64,000 nt of DNA, taken from Raineya sp. Its GTDB lineage: Bacteria; Bacteroidota; Bacteroidia; Cytophagales; Thermonemataceae. Numbering within the stretch: position 1 is the stretch's first letter; every line of letters begins with the position of its first letter. Below are positions 55,315 to 64,000 of this stretch, in pieces. The translations under genes and the position numbers were made by a program. Location: NCBI GenBank assembly GCA_025454915.1, contig JALONN010000001.1, positions 62,001-126,000 of the forward strand, written 5' to 3'. Under the pieces are notes generated by a model. That model was not told where the DNA came from, searched no databases, and was given only the letters and a program-made list of their open reading frames with translations.

Positions 55315-57279
55315 CTAATCATAAACTCTTTGGAGTTGTACGCCTGTTGCAGGGTTAATAACAAGCGGAACTTTCTCGATGGTTACCAGACTGGTATCCA
55401 AGCCAAACCATTTTTCAGGAGAAGCCGTAAAGTTTTTGATACTAATATCTGTATTTAAAATAAACTGCTCCATAAATGGCAAATCGTTATCAGAAGAAAG
55501 AACCTCTTCCAAAATTACAAAACGGAAGTCTCCAATTACATTTCTTCCTTTGAGTGAATGATAACGGCTTCTTACATCAATTTCTCCATTTCTTACCATT
55601 TCCTGAATAACAAGTCTTAAAAACAAACTGATACGCTGTTCAACCCTGAACCCTAACCTGAATTCTACTTTTACTACGTCATCTGTGGCTATAATTTTGG
55701 TTTTATACTCCATTGTGTAAGGCTCATCGGTTACTTCAATATGTACAAACCAGTATAAATCAGCACGTTTGGGTTGTTTTTGTAAAATAGAATAGATGAT
55801 TTTTTGCTCTACTTTATCATCACTTCGCATGGTACTTAAAAATACCAAGTGGGTTGCATATTTAGGAATCGTGGTGTCTTTACTAAGTGCCATTAGTTGC
55901 TCTAAATAGTCACTAACTTTTACATAATCAGTCAGTCTGCGTTTAATATCCACTGCTTTGTGGCGTACCCACATAACAAATATAATTACAGAAGCAATAA
56001 TAAAGGTTACATAACCACCATTAGCAAATTTTAATAAATTGGTTGCATAAAATGATAACTCAATAGCAAGATAAATAACTAAGAAAATGCCTATGAGGAC
56101 TCTATGAACCTTCTGACTTTGTAAAAAGAATACTAAAAGTGTAGTACTCATGAGCATAGTCGTGTTGATAGAAAGCCCATAAGCTGCTTCCATAGCTGAG
56201 GATTCTCCAAAAAACCAAACTACCCCTATACAGCCAATCCATAACATTGTATTTACACTTGGTACATACAATTGTCCCTTAAATTTAGAAGGATAATTGA
56301 TTTTTACTTTTGGGAAAAAGTTTAGTCTAATGGCTTCACTAACAAGTGTAAATGAACCAGAAATCAGGGCTTGACTGGCAATAATAGCAGCCAATGTTGC
56401 AATGATTACTCCAAACAAAACAAACCATTCGGGCATTACCCCATAGAATGGGTTAATTGCTGAGGTAGGTTTATCTTGAGCTAAAAGCCACGCTCCTTGA
56501 CCAAAATAATTCAGTACCAAACATAATTTTACAAAAATCCAGCTTACTCTCACATTAGGTCTTCCACAATGTCCTAAATCAGAATATAAAGCCTCAGCAC
56601 CTGTTGTACATAAGAAAACAGCTCCCAGTAGCCAAAAACCATGAGGAATATTGATAAGCATATTGAGTGCATAATGTGGACTTAATGCTAATAAAATATC
56701 AGGATGCTGAACAATTTGATAAACACCTAAAATCCCCAACATACTAAACCAAACAAACATCATGGGACCAAAACTTTTACCCACCACAGATGTTCCAAAC
56801 CTTTGGAAAAAGAAAATGATGGTAATAATAATAGAAGCAATGATAAGAATCTGATTTTTTTCGATATTTGGCTTTAGTTGCCTGAGTCCTTCCACAGCAG
56901 AAACAACAGAAATAGGGGGCGTAATAATACCTTCTGCAAGTAACATAGATCCCCCAATCATAGCTATTACCATTAACCATTTTGCTTTTCTACGAACAAG
57001 CGTATATAAAGAAAAAATCCCACCTTCACCTTTATTATCTGCTCGGAGGGTTATAATTACATACTTAATAGTTGTTTGCATGGTAAGTGTCCAGAACACT
57101 GCCGAAATGGCTCCATAAATAAAATCTTTATTGGGAGTTCCCCCACTTTTTTCAATATCTGTTAAAACAGCTTTCATTACATACAGGGGAGATGTTCCAA
57201 TATCCCCAAAGATTATCCCCAATGTAACAAGTGCACCTGCTGCTGTTAGCTTATGGAGATTATTATGGTCTTGTCCCAT
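55315..57279 (-). CDS. kup: KUP-family potassium:proton symporter
   Basis: A 654-aa potassium importer. The N-terminal signature 'LGIIFGDIGTSPLYVMKAVL' is unmistakable, followed by 'FWTLTMQTTIKYVIITLRADNKGEGGIFSLYTL' (partial: 'ADNKGEGGIFSLYTL') and about 12 membrane helices. A C-terminal soluble domain of roughly 200 residues carries 'LVFLSTMRSDDKVEQKI'. Length and organisation are normal. Divergent from the histidine kinase. Confidence 0.96.
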   Translation of the reverse strand: MGQDHNNLHKLTAAGALVTLGIIFGDIGTSPLYVMKAVLTDIEKSGGTPNKDFIYGAISAVFWTLTMQTTIKYVIITLRADNKGEGGIFSLYTLVRRKAKWLMVIAMIGGSMLLAEGIITPPISVVSAVEGLRQLKPNIEKNQILIIASIIITIIFFFQRFGTSVVGKSFGPMMFVWFSMLGILGVYQIVQHPDILLALSPHYALNMLINIPHGFWLLGAVFLCTTGAEALYSDLGHCGRPNVRVSWIFVKLCLVLNYFGQGAWLLAQDKPTSAINPFYGVMPEWFVLFGVIIATLAAIIASQALISGSFTLVSEAIRLNFFPKVKINYPSKFKGQLYVPSVNTMLWIGCIGVVWFFGESSAMEAAYGLSINTTMLMSTTLLVFFLQSQKVHRVLIGIFLVIYLAIELSFYATNLLKFANGGYVTFIIASVIIFVMWVRHKAVDIKRRLTDYVKVSDYLEQLMALSKDTTIPKYATHLVFLSTMRSDDKVEQKIIYSILQKQPKRADLYWFVHIEVTDEPYTMEYKTKIIATDDVVKVEFRLGFRVEQRISLFLRLVIQEMVRNGEIDVRSRYHSLKGRNVIGDFRFVILEEVLSSDNDLPFMEQFILNTDISIKNFTASPEKWFGLDTSLVTIEKVPLVINPATGVQLQRVYD

Positions 57280-57430
57280 AGCAAAATTGTTTTTTGAAAA
57301 AAAGTTGTTAATTTCGTGGCAAATTAAAGTGTTTTTTTAGATAAATGTTAGATTTCTTCTAAGAAATGAGAGGAAATAGGTGTTAGTTGTTGAAAATCAG
57401 TAAAATACTTTATAAAAATACCACTATTTT

Positions 57431-59746
57431 ATGCAACAAAGCATTATTCAGCAGATAACCTCTTCACTCAGCGATAGCTGTGCTTGGTTGGTATTAGATA
57501 ATCGTGCCAAAATACAAGAACTCAATACTTTAGCCAAAAACTTATTGGTGAAAGATAAAAAAAGTATTCAGAAAACCAGTTTTTTGATGCACTTGGAGGG
57601 TTTTCCTGAAAGAGAATTAGAGGATGTAATAAATGGTAAAAGTTGGACAGGAGATATTAAAATCAAGAAAACATCCAAAGAGTACTATACTAATTTTCTC
57701 CCTATTCAAGGGCAAAATCCATCAGAAACAAAAATTATAGTGAGTATTTATCCAACTGTTTCTGAAAAACTAACACAACGCTCTCCTAAGTTTTTTAAAT
57801 TATTGCAAAACACATCAGATGGTGTTCTGTTGCTTGATGCTGAAACGGGTAGAATTGTAGAAACCAACGAAACAGCCCTAAAATATTTAGGATATACCTA
57901 TGAAGAAATCCTAGAAAAAAATTTTAAACAAATAGATGTTGAATTGAATGGACAAACAGGGTTAAGCTGGAAAAAATTTTTAATAGAACTCAAACAAAAA
58001 AGTCCAGAAGCCCTGCAAACACTATCAAGGTATATTCAAAAAAATGACTTGACTATTCCCGTAGAGAGTAGTATTTCTTATGAAGAAAATGGTGGTGAGG
58101 CTTATATCAGTATTTTATTCAAAGATGTTAGCAGTCATGATAGAATAGAGGAAATTTTAGATTCCCAACAAAAGAAGTTCCAATTACTGATTGAAAATTT
58201 AGATGATTCTATTCTACTCTTAGATGAAGGAGCAAATATTATGTATGCTTCGCCTGCTACTCATAAAAACTGGGGTTATCGAGATAATGAATTACAAGAA
58301 CAGTATCTATTTGATTTGGTACACCCCTATGATTCCTCTTTGGTAAAGAAAATATTTTTTGAAATCATCAATACACGCCGGAAACTATTTAAAACAACTT
58401 TTCGTATTTTGTATAAAGATGGTTCAGACCACTGGATGGAAGTGAAAGCCAAAAATCTCCTTAGAGAGCCTTCTATCAATGCTGTTTTGATGATTGTTCA
58501 AAACGTAACACAACAAACACTTGCCGAAGAAAAAATTATTCAGGCTCTTGAAACAGAAAAGAAACTAAACGAAGAATTAGCTCAAAGAGAAGAAAAACTC
58601 AAAAATACGCTTGAACTTATCAAACAAAAAGAAATTGAATTAAAAAAAACCAATCAAATATTAGAAGATGCTCAAACATTTGCTAAAATGGGTTCTTGGT
58701 ACGTGGAAGCAGAATCGGAGGCTATCGCTTGGTCTAAACAAACCTTTATTGCTTTTGGGATGAATCCTTTAACAGATAGAGTTCCTCGTAATAGAAAAGA
58801 ATTAAGGCAGTTGATTCATGAAGATGATAGAGCAAAACTCGCAGAATTATATCAAAAATTACTTTTAGGAGAATCAGAGAACTACGAAATAGAACTAAGA
58901 CAATACCAAAAAAATGATGGTACATATCGTTGGTTTCTAACAAAAGCTCAGTCTATTAAAAATGAAGAAGGAAATATCATGGGAATATCTGGTATTACAT
59001 TGGATATACATGAGCGTAAATTGGCAGAGGAAAAGCTCATACAAACCAATGAGGAACTCAGCAAAGCTAATTCTGAACTTGATAGATTTGTTTATAGCGT
59101 CTCCCACGATTTAAGAGCTCCTATCTCGTCACTTTTAGGGCTTATTCAACTCTCTCGAATGACAGATAAGGTTGAAGAAGTAAAACAATATATGTCACTT
59201 CAAGAAAAAAGTATTCAAAGACTGGATAATTTCATCAAAGATATATTGGATTACTCTCGAAATGCTCGTTTAGAATTCACTCCAGAACATATTTCTTTTA
59301 AAGAAATACTGGAAAATTGTTTTGAACAGCATAGCCATATGGAAAATGCAAAACGTATTGAAACAATTATCAAAATTAATGAAGAAAAGGTTTTCTATTC
59401 AGATAAAAACAGATTGAATATCATATTTAATAATTTGCTTTCGAATGCTATTAAATATGCAAATCAAAGACAATTAAGATGTTATATACAAGTGTTTGTA
59501 GAAACAGATGACAAAGAAGTAAAGGTAGAAATTCAGGATAACGGAATAGGAATTGGCAAAGAACACATCAACAAAGTATTCAATATGTTTTATAGAGCGA
59601 ACGATTCATTGGCTGGCTCAGGATTAGGCTTGTATATTGTAAAAGAGACTATTAATAAATTACAGGGTTCTATCAAACTAGACTCAGAATTAGGGCAGGG
59701 AACAAGAATAGTATTGACATTGCCCAATAAAAAAAATGAATCTTAA
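57431..59746 (+). CDS. Soluble multi-PAS sensor histidine kinase
   Basis: A 771-aa kinase with no membrane helix, so it senses internal signals. A PAS-like N-terminal module (about 10-110), PAS at ~118-230 ('GVLLLDAETGRIVETNETALKYLGY'; partial citation), PAS at ~243-365 ('ILLLDEGANIMYASPATHKNWGY'), a coiled coil (~368-410), another PAS at ~415-530 ('MGSWYVEAESEAIAWS'), then HisKA with the phosphate-accepting His559 ('YSVSHDLRAP') and an HATPase with N-box 'NLLSNAIKYA', G1 'DNGIGIG' and G2 'GSGLGLYI'. No receiver domain or response-regulator gene is adjacent. Input and partner are unknown. Confidence 0.92.
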   Translation: MQQSIIQQITSSLSDSCAWLVLDNRAKIQELNTLAKNLLVKDKKSIQKTSFLMHLEGFPERELEDVINGKSWTGDIKIKKTSKEYYTNFLPIQGQNPSETKIIVSIYPTVSEKLTQRSPKFFKLLQNTSDGVLLLDAETGRIVETNETALKYLGYTYEEILEKNFKQIDVELNGQTGLSWKKFLIELKQKSPEALQTLSRYIQKNDLTIPVESSISYEENGGEAYISILFKDVSSHDRIEEILDSQQKKFQLLIENLDDSILLLDEGANIMYASPATHKNWGYRDNELQEQYLFDLVHPYDSSLVKKIFFEIINTRRKLFKTTFRILYKDGSDHWMEVKAKNLLREPSINAVLMIVQNVTQQTLAEEKIIQALETEKKLNEELAQREEKLKNTLELIKQKEIELKKTNQILEDAQTFAKMGSWYVEAESEAIAWSKQTFIAFGMNPLTDRVPRNRKELRQLIHEDDRAKLAELYQKLLLGESENYEIELRQYQKNDGTYRWFLTKAQSIKNEEGNIMGISGITLDIHERKLAEEKLIQTNEELSKANSELDRFVYSVSHDLRAPISSLLGLIQLSRMTDKVEEVKQYMSLQEKSIQRLDNFIKDILDYSRNARLEFTPEHISFKEILENCFEQHSHMENAKRIETIIKINEEKVFYSDKNRLNIIFNNLLSNAIKYANQRQLRCYIQVFVETDDKEVKVEIQDNGIGIGKEHINKVFNMFYRANDSLAGSGLGLYIVKETINKLQGSIKLDSELGQGTRIVLTLPNKKNES

Positions 59747-59782
59747 TATCATTTAAGTATCAAAAATAATTTATTTATCATT

Positions 59783-59864
59783 AAAACTTTATAGGTTTAT
59801 ATTTTTTAACACTTGATAGTCAATAAATTAAACAATAATAACGATTTCAAAACCTATAAGGTTT
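59783..59864. repeat. Inverted pair of AACCTATAAGG half-sites
   Basis: AAAACTTTATAGGTTT (59783-59798) and AAAACCTATAAGGTTT (59849-59864) are inverted copies with one mismatch, 50 bases apart. The same motif forms the hairpin at 26386-26418. They lie in the otherwise featureless gap before proS. Confidence 0.7.
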
Positions 59865-59997
59865 CTGCTATTTAATAAAGTTTAAATACTTAAGTAAAAT
59901 TATATAAATGTTTCTTTATTAATATTTTATAACATAAACTAATTTCAAAAAATACTTAATACCCAACTCAATACTAAGTACTAAAAATATACTATTT

Positions 59998-61473
59998 ATG
60001 AGCAAGAAAATAACACCTCGTGACCAAAATTATTCGGAATGGTATCTAGACATTGTAAAAGAAGCTGAACTAGCAGAACACTCGGCTGTGAAAGGTTGTA
60101 TGGTTATCAAACCCTATGGATATGCAATTTGGGAAAAAATGAGAGATGATTTGGACAGACGTTTCAAAGAAACAGGGCATCAGAATGCTTATTTCCCTCT
60201 TTTTATACCTAAAAGCTTATTTGAGGCAGAAGAAAAAAATGCAGAAGGTTTTGCGAAAGAATGTGCTGTTGTTACTCATTATCGCCTGAAAAACGACCCT
60301 AACAATAAAGGAAAACTCATTGCTGACCCAGATTCTAAGCTTGAGGAGGAACTCATCGTTCGTCCAACCAGTGAGGCTGTTATCTGGAATACCTACAAAG
60401 GCTGGATTCAATCTTATAGAGATTTACCCTTGCTCATCAATCAATGGGCAAACGTAGTACGTTGGGAAATGCGTACACGCTTGTTTTTACGTACAGCAGA
60501 ATTCTTATGGCAGGAAGGACATACAGCTCATGCTACCAAAGAAGAAGCCATTGCCGAAACAGAACAAATGTTGGAAGTATATGCCGATTTTGCTGAAAGT
60601 ATTTTGGCTATTCCTGTTATCAAAGGTATCAAGACTGAAAATGAGCGTTTTGCAGGAGCAGAAGAAACCTATTGCATTGAAGCTATGATGCAAGACGGAA
60701 AAGCCCTACAGGCAGGAACGTCGCATTTCTTAGGACAAAACTTTGCCAAAGCATTTGATGTGAAATTCTCTAACAAGGAAAATAAACTGGATTACGTTTG
60801 GGGGACATCTTGGGGTGTAAGTACACGTCTGATGGGGGCATTGGTAATGAGCCACTCCGATGATTCGGGACTTGTAATACCTCCTCGTCTAGCACCTATT
60901 CAAGTAGTAATAGTGCCTATCTATAAAGGTGCAGACTCTGTTTCAACACTTGATGAGGCTTGTCTGACACTTAAAAAGCAGTTAGAAGCAAAAGGAATTA
61001 TTGTGAAATTTGATAACAGAGATACACAAACACCCGGTTTTAAATTTGCTGAGTGGGAAATGAAAGGTGTGCCTGTTCGTCTGGCTCTAGGACTGAGAGA
61101 TTTGGAAAATAAAACCATTGAAGTGGCAAGACGTGACACCAAAGAAAAACAAAGTGTAGCCTCTGAAGGTATAGCAGAATATGTCAATAATTTACTAGCC
61201 GAAATCCAAGAAAATCTTTATCAGAAAGCTTTAGAACGCAGAACTAAAATGACTTATGAAGTCAATTCTTATGATGAACTCAAGGCAGTTTTAGAAAAAG
61301 GTGGTTTTGCCCTTGCTCACTGGGACGGAACAGGAGAAACAGAAGAGAAAATCAAGACAGAAACCAAAGCAACCATTCGTTGTATTCCTTTAGGAAACAA
61401 ACAAGAAGAAGGAAAATGCATTTATTCAGGCAAACCTTCCAAAGAAAGAGTGGTTTTTGCCATCGCATATTAA
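59998..61473 (+). CDS. proS: Prolyl-tRNA synthetase (short, archaeal/eukaryotic type)
   Basis: A 491-aa class II synthetase charging tRNA-Pro with proline. The N-terminal '[19 protein letters not shown]' begins the core directly and there is no editing insertion, as in the short type-3 form common in Bacteroidota. Motif 2 '[23 protein letters not shown]' (cited in part) and motif 3 '[19 protein letters not shown]'-like '[18 protein letters not shown]' are present. The anticodon-binding domain is followed by a C-terminal zinc-like region ending 'VVFAIAY'. Ends at a strong terminator. Confidence 0.97.
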   Translation: MSKKITPRDQNYSEWYLDIVKEAELAEHSAVKGCMVIKPYGYAIWEKMRDDLDRRFKETGHQNAYFPLFIPKSLFEAEEKNAEGFAKECAVVTHYRLKNDPNNKGKLIADPDSKLEEELIVRPTSEAVIWNTYKGWIQSYRDLPLLINQWANVVRWEMRTRLFLRTAEFLWQEGHTAHATKEEAIAETEQMLEVYADFAESILAIPVIKGIKTENERFAGAEETYCIEAMMQDGKALQAGTSHFLGQNFAKAFDVKFSNKENKLDYVWGTSWGVSTRLMGALVMSHSDDSGLVIPPRLAPIQVVIVPIYKGADSVSTLDEACLTLKKQLEAKGIIVKFDNRDTQTPGFKFAEWEMKGVPVRLALGLRDLENKTIEVARRDTKEKQSVASEGIAEYVNNLLAEIQENLYQKALERRTKMTYEVNSYDELKAVLEKGGFALAHWDGTGETEEKIKTETKATIRCIPLGNKQEEGKCIYSGKPSKERVVFAIAY

Positions 61474-61476
61474 TTC

Positions 61477-61510
61477 AAACAGCCTACAAAATTTTGTAGG
61501 CTGTTTTTTT
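61477..61510 (+). terminator. Terminator of proS
   Basis: A perfect 15-bp stem (61477-61491 with 61492-61506) followed by a T run, directly after proS. Confidence 0.92.
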
Positions 61511-61539
61511 ACGTGTATTTTCCTAAAACGGCTTTTCCG

Positions 61540-62769
61540 ATGTTAAAGAAAATAACCTACCTACTCACGTCTTTTCTGATAGTTTTTTTGCTTTATATCA
61601 ATATCAGATTGCATACAAGTGTAAGCCTTCAGAATGAAAAAGAAACAACCAAAGATGTTCTTTTACAACTCCAGTTTATAGAAAAACAACTCAAAGAGCA
61701 TGACTTGGCAGTAGAAATGCAAATGCAGTATCCAGAAGGCTACATATTTTCGAATGTGTTGTATGGACTTACATGGGCAGAAATAGCCAAAAAATCAGAA
61801 CCCAACACTCCAATACATCAAAAAGGTTTTCAGGAAATACTGTATGCCTATAAGCAAATAGACACAGAATATGCCAAAAGCATTTTTCCTGCATCTCTCA
61901 AGCCTCAATATGGTATATTTTATAGAGGTTGGAATAACTTTTTATTAGGTAAATTGCTTGAAATTCAGCCAAATAAAAATGATGATGAAATACACTTTTT
62001 CAAGCAGAATTGTGAGGAAATAGCAGAGGCTTTTCAGAATTCAAACACACCTTTTTTACAATCGTATGTTGGAGCTTCGTGGGCTGCTGATTCTTTTGTA
62101 GGTATCATGTCTTTATATTTACATGACAAACTTTTTGAACCAAAATATCAGAAACTTATCAAAGAGTGGATTTTGAAAGTAAAAATGCTTTTAGATAAGC
62201 AAAATGGACTGATTTCTCACTCAGCAGATGCAAGTACAGGTAAAACGATAGAGAAAGCAAGAGGCTCTTCAATGGCTTTGATGCTTTTATTTCTTTCAGA
62301 AATAGAGCCTAAATTTGCCCAAGAGCAATTTGAGTTGTTTAAAAAACATTTTTCTCAAACTATTTTACAATTGCCATGTATCAGAGAATATCCATATGGA
62401 AGCTCTGGAATGGGAGATGTGGACTCTGGTCCTGTAATTTTAGGCATGAGTCCTGTGGCAACCATTGTTTCTGTTGGGGTATTTCAGAAGTTTGGAGAAT
62501 ATAAAACTGCAAATGATATGTTTAGCTGTATCGAAACATTTGGAATAGCTTATCATTCAGAAACAGAGAAAAAATATTTAATGGGCAAAATGCCCATAGC
62601 TGATATATTTATTGCGTGGGTGAGAGTACAAGGTACTCAAAAGAGTGTTCAAGAAAAGTCATTTGGCTCAATATTTCTATTCAATATATTGTGTAGTGGC
62701 TTTATAATGCTCATATTGATTGTTCTTGCAAGAAAGAGAATTAAACATATTTTTTTAAATAAAGCCTAA
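61540..62769 (+). CDS. Unknown membrane-anchored protein with an alpha/alpha-barrel-like domain
   Basis: I chose ATG 61540 (409 aa); an upstream GTG (61513) is unlikely because it lies next to the proS terminator. One hydrophobic helix near each end ('YLLTSFLIVFLLYINI' and 'ILCSGFIMLILIVLA') frames a large extracytoplasmic helical domain. Repeated helix-turn-helix segments and the conserved-looking 'YGSSGMGDVDSGPVILGMSPVA' (partial: 'GDVDSGPVILG') recall linalool dehydratase-like or other alpha/alpha-toroid enzymes, but I cannot place it. Tail-to-tail overlap of 4 bases with the DoxX gene. Confidence 0.65.
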   Translation: MLKKITYLLTSFLIVFLLYINIRLHTSVSLQNEKETTKDVLLQLQFIEKQLKEHDLAVEMQMQYPEGYIFSNVLYGLTWAEIAKKSEPNTPIHQKGFQEILYAYKQIDTEYAKSIFPASLKPQYGIFYRGWNNFLLGKLLEIQPNKNDDEIHFFKQNCEEIAEAFQNSNTPFLQSYVGASWAADSFVGIMSLYLHDKLFEPKYQKLIKEWILKVKMLLDKQNGLISHSADASTGKTIEKARGSSMALMLLFLSEIEPKFAQEQFELFKKHFSQTILQLPCIREYPYGSSGMGDVDSGPVILGMSPVATIVSVGVFQKFGEYKTANDMFSCIETFGIAYHSETEKKYLMGKMPIADIFIAWVRVQGTQKSVQEKSFGSIFLFNILCSGFIMLILIVLARKRIKHIFLNKA

Positions 62770-63173
62770 CGAATCTTTTTAACTTTTAAAATCCACCAGA
62801 AAAACACAAAATGGAATAAAAGCCTGCCATACAAACCATAATAGGTAGGTTTTTGAGAAAAATCAATAACATTTCCTCCAACATTCATTACTGGAGGCTC
62901 AAAAAGGTGGCTGATATGAATACTCCAAAAGCTCATCAGGAGTCCGAAAATACCCCAAGCACCGATATTTCTGTATTTAGAAGGAATCAGCATAAGTCCG
63001 AATACAATTTCTAAAGCTCCTGAGGCATAATTTAGAAAAGGCTTCTGAATAAACCAAGAGGGCATCATGGCTACATAAAAATCAGGGTTGATAAAGTGAT
63101 TAATGCCCATCACAGCATAAAATACAGCTGTGAAATATAAAAAAAACTTGCTTTGAAATATGTTTTTAGCCAT
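62766..63173 (-). CDS. DoxX-like four-helix membrane protein
   Basis: I chose ATG 63173 (135 aa) over a start 24 codons upstream, because it directly precedes the typical 'FQSKFFLYFTAVFYAVMGINHF' beginning. Four hydrophobic helices and the conserved 'YASGALEIVFGLMLIP' segment identify the DoxX/DoxD-like family, membrane subunits associated with redox or thiol metabolism. No partner is adjacent. Overlaps the previous gene's end by 4 bases. The next gene is divergent, 66 bases away. Confidence 0.82.
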   Translation of the reverse strand: MAKNIFQSKFFLYFTAVFYAVMGINHFINPDFYVAMMPSWFIQKPFLNYASGALEIVFGLMLIPSKYRNIGAWGIFGLLMSFWSIHISHLFEPPVMNVGGNVIDFSQKPTYYGLYGRLLFHFVFFWWILKVKKIR

Positions 63174-63239
63174 TGCGTTTATATTTTGTACCAATATGTA
63201 AAACTTTTGGGAACACAAAAAGTTTTTGATTAAAAAGCT

Positions 63240-64000
63240 ATGCAAAAAATTTATCTCCTTTCAGGAAATGGCAGTTACAAAGCATGGTGGGATGATTGTC
63301 TGCCTTTTTTCAAAGAAAAACAACCCATACCCCTCGAACTCCCTGGTTTTGGAAGCAATACCTCTCAAAAATATCAGAATTTAGAGCAATTAGCTCAGGC
63401 TCTACTGGAGCAAACCGAAGAAAACCAAGAGATTTTTGCTGTGGGTATCAATGCTTTGGTAGTATTACATGCACTTGTCCGAAAGCCCAAACACTTCTCA
63501 AAAGTAATATTACTGGCTCCCGTAGGAGCTTTTTTATGGGAAAGGAGCTTTGTGAAAATCATGTCGTGGAAGCCTATTCGCAAAACGATTCATTTTCTGC
63601 TTAAAAACTTCCCTAAAGTATTTGCTCATAAATTTTCATCTAAAAAATGGACAGAGAACCAATACAAACGCATGGGAGAGGGTTACAGGCAATGCAAAGC
63701 CTTTGAAAAGTATTTTGAATTTGTACAACCTCACAATGCCCTGACTCTTTTTGAGTGGATAGAAACACCCATAGAACTTATTTGGGGAACAAAAGACGCT
63801 GTTTTGGGCATCAATCAGGCACCTGCTTGGGACTCTATTCTGCCAAGAGCCGATTTGAGTATCAGCATTCATGAGCATTGGGAGCATTATCCTTATATTG
63901 ATAACCCTGAGGAGTTTGCGAGTTTTCTTGAAAACCATCAGCCACAATTCAAAGCTCATACCAAAGGAGGAAGGCTTGCTTTGGCTACATTGGCAGGTTT
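63240..64000 (+). CDS. Alpha/beta-hydrolase-like protein lacking the nucleophile (3' end outside the window)
   Basis: An open frame from ATG 63240 runs off the window without a stop (253 codons seen). The first ~215 residues follow the alpha/beta-hydrolase pattern: 'YLLSGNGSYKAWW' (oxyanion strand), 'LELPGFG', an elbow position that reads 'AVGINALVV' with Asn where Ser should be, an Asp in 'WGTKDAVLG' and a His in 'EHWEHYPYI'. Thus it is probably non-hydrolytic. From about residue 235, 'HTKGGRLALATLAGF' resembles the start of a PEP/pyruvate-binding (PPDK-like) domain, hinting at a fusion. That reading is weak because the rest is cut off. Confidence 0.7.
   Translation, partial: MQKIYLLSGNGSYKAWWDDCLPFFKEKQPIPLELPGFGSNTSQKYQNLEQLAQALLEQTEENQEIFAVGINALVVLHALVRKPKHFSKVILLAPVGAFLWERSFVKIMSWKPIRKTIHFLLKNFPKVFAHKFSSKKWTENQYKRMGEGYRQCKAFEKYFEFVQPHNALTLFEWIETPIELIWGTKDAVLGINQAPAWDSILPRADLSISIHEHWEHYPYIDNPEEFASFLENHQPQFKAHTKGGRLALATLAG

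Noticed and set aside
63296..63604. A 102-codon open frame in another phase
   Set aside because: It lies entirely inside the alpha/beta-hydrolase-like gene that starts at 63240 and runs off the end.

Overview
The window is AT-rich chromosomal DNA from a Bacteroidota bacterium, most likely a gliding or surface-associated member of Cytophagia or a related class. The evidence is a full-length SprA (the type IX secretion translocon), two secreted proteins with type IX C-terminal sorting domains, Bacteroidota-type families (DUF1573, DUF2452, DUF1684, DUF2339, S41 peptidase, TPR-CHAT), and -7 boxes fitting TAnnTTTG. No rRNA, tRNA, CRISPR array, transposase or phage gene was seen. The genus cannot be read from the sequence.

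Layout. 1-9.2 kb (mostly + strand): 3' end of an AraC-type regulator, DsbD, a small outer-membrane barrel, a nitroreductase (-), TypA/BipA, a DUF1573 protein, a lipase-like alpha/beta hydrolase and a type IX cargo protein. 9.2-14.1 kb (-): di-heme cytochrome c peroxidase, two unknown membrane proteins and a sodium:solute symporter. 14.2-19.2 kb: MBOAT acyltransferase coupled to an alpha/beta hydrolase, a small secreted protein (-), an AT-rich gap with an orphan hairpin, then a broken Crp/Fnr-type regulator, an AhpD-like protein and a DUF417 membrane protein. 19.2-26.9 kb: YchF (-), DUF2452, thioredoxin, a pentameric ligand-gated ion-channel-like protein coupled by TAATG overlaps to two paralogous secreted proteins of unknown function, an S41 peptidase (-), a WGR-domain plus beta-propeller protein and a GNAT acetyltransferase.

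26.9-33.4 kb: a penicillin-binding-protein-like serine hydrolase (-), a decayed copy of the GNAT 3' end, a secreted propeller protein, a seven-repeat SBBP type IX cargo protein, a membrane-anchored hydrolase and an AhpD-like protein. 33.4-40.8 kb is sprA. 40.9-43.5 kb holds three small soluble genes, one of SUKH (SMI1/KNR4) type, resembling an immunity-gene cluster without a visible toxin. 43.7-51.1 kb (-): a lipoprotein, DUF1684, DUF2339, DnaG and an AAC(3)-I-like acetyltransferase. 51.2-64 kb: a DMT permease, a secreted TPR-CHAT protein, a KUP potassium transporter, a multi-PAS histidine kinase, prolyl-tRNA synthetase, a membrane-anchored unknown, a DoxX-like protein and the start of an alpha/beta-hydrolase-like protein lacking its nucleophile serine, cut by the window end.

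Housekeeping genes (typA, ychF, dnaG, proS, dsbD, kup) alternate with lineage-specific envelope genes. Most convergent gene pairs share one bidirectional hairpin terminator. The best candidate for an undescribed system is the coupled channel and twin secreted-protein operon at 21383-23564.
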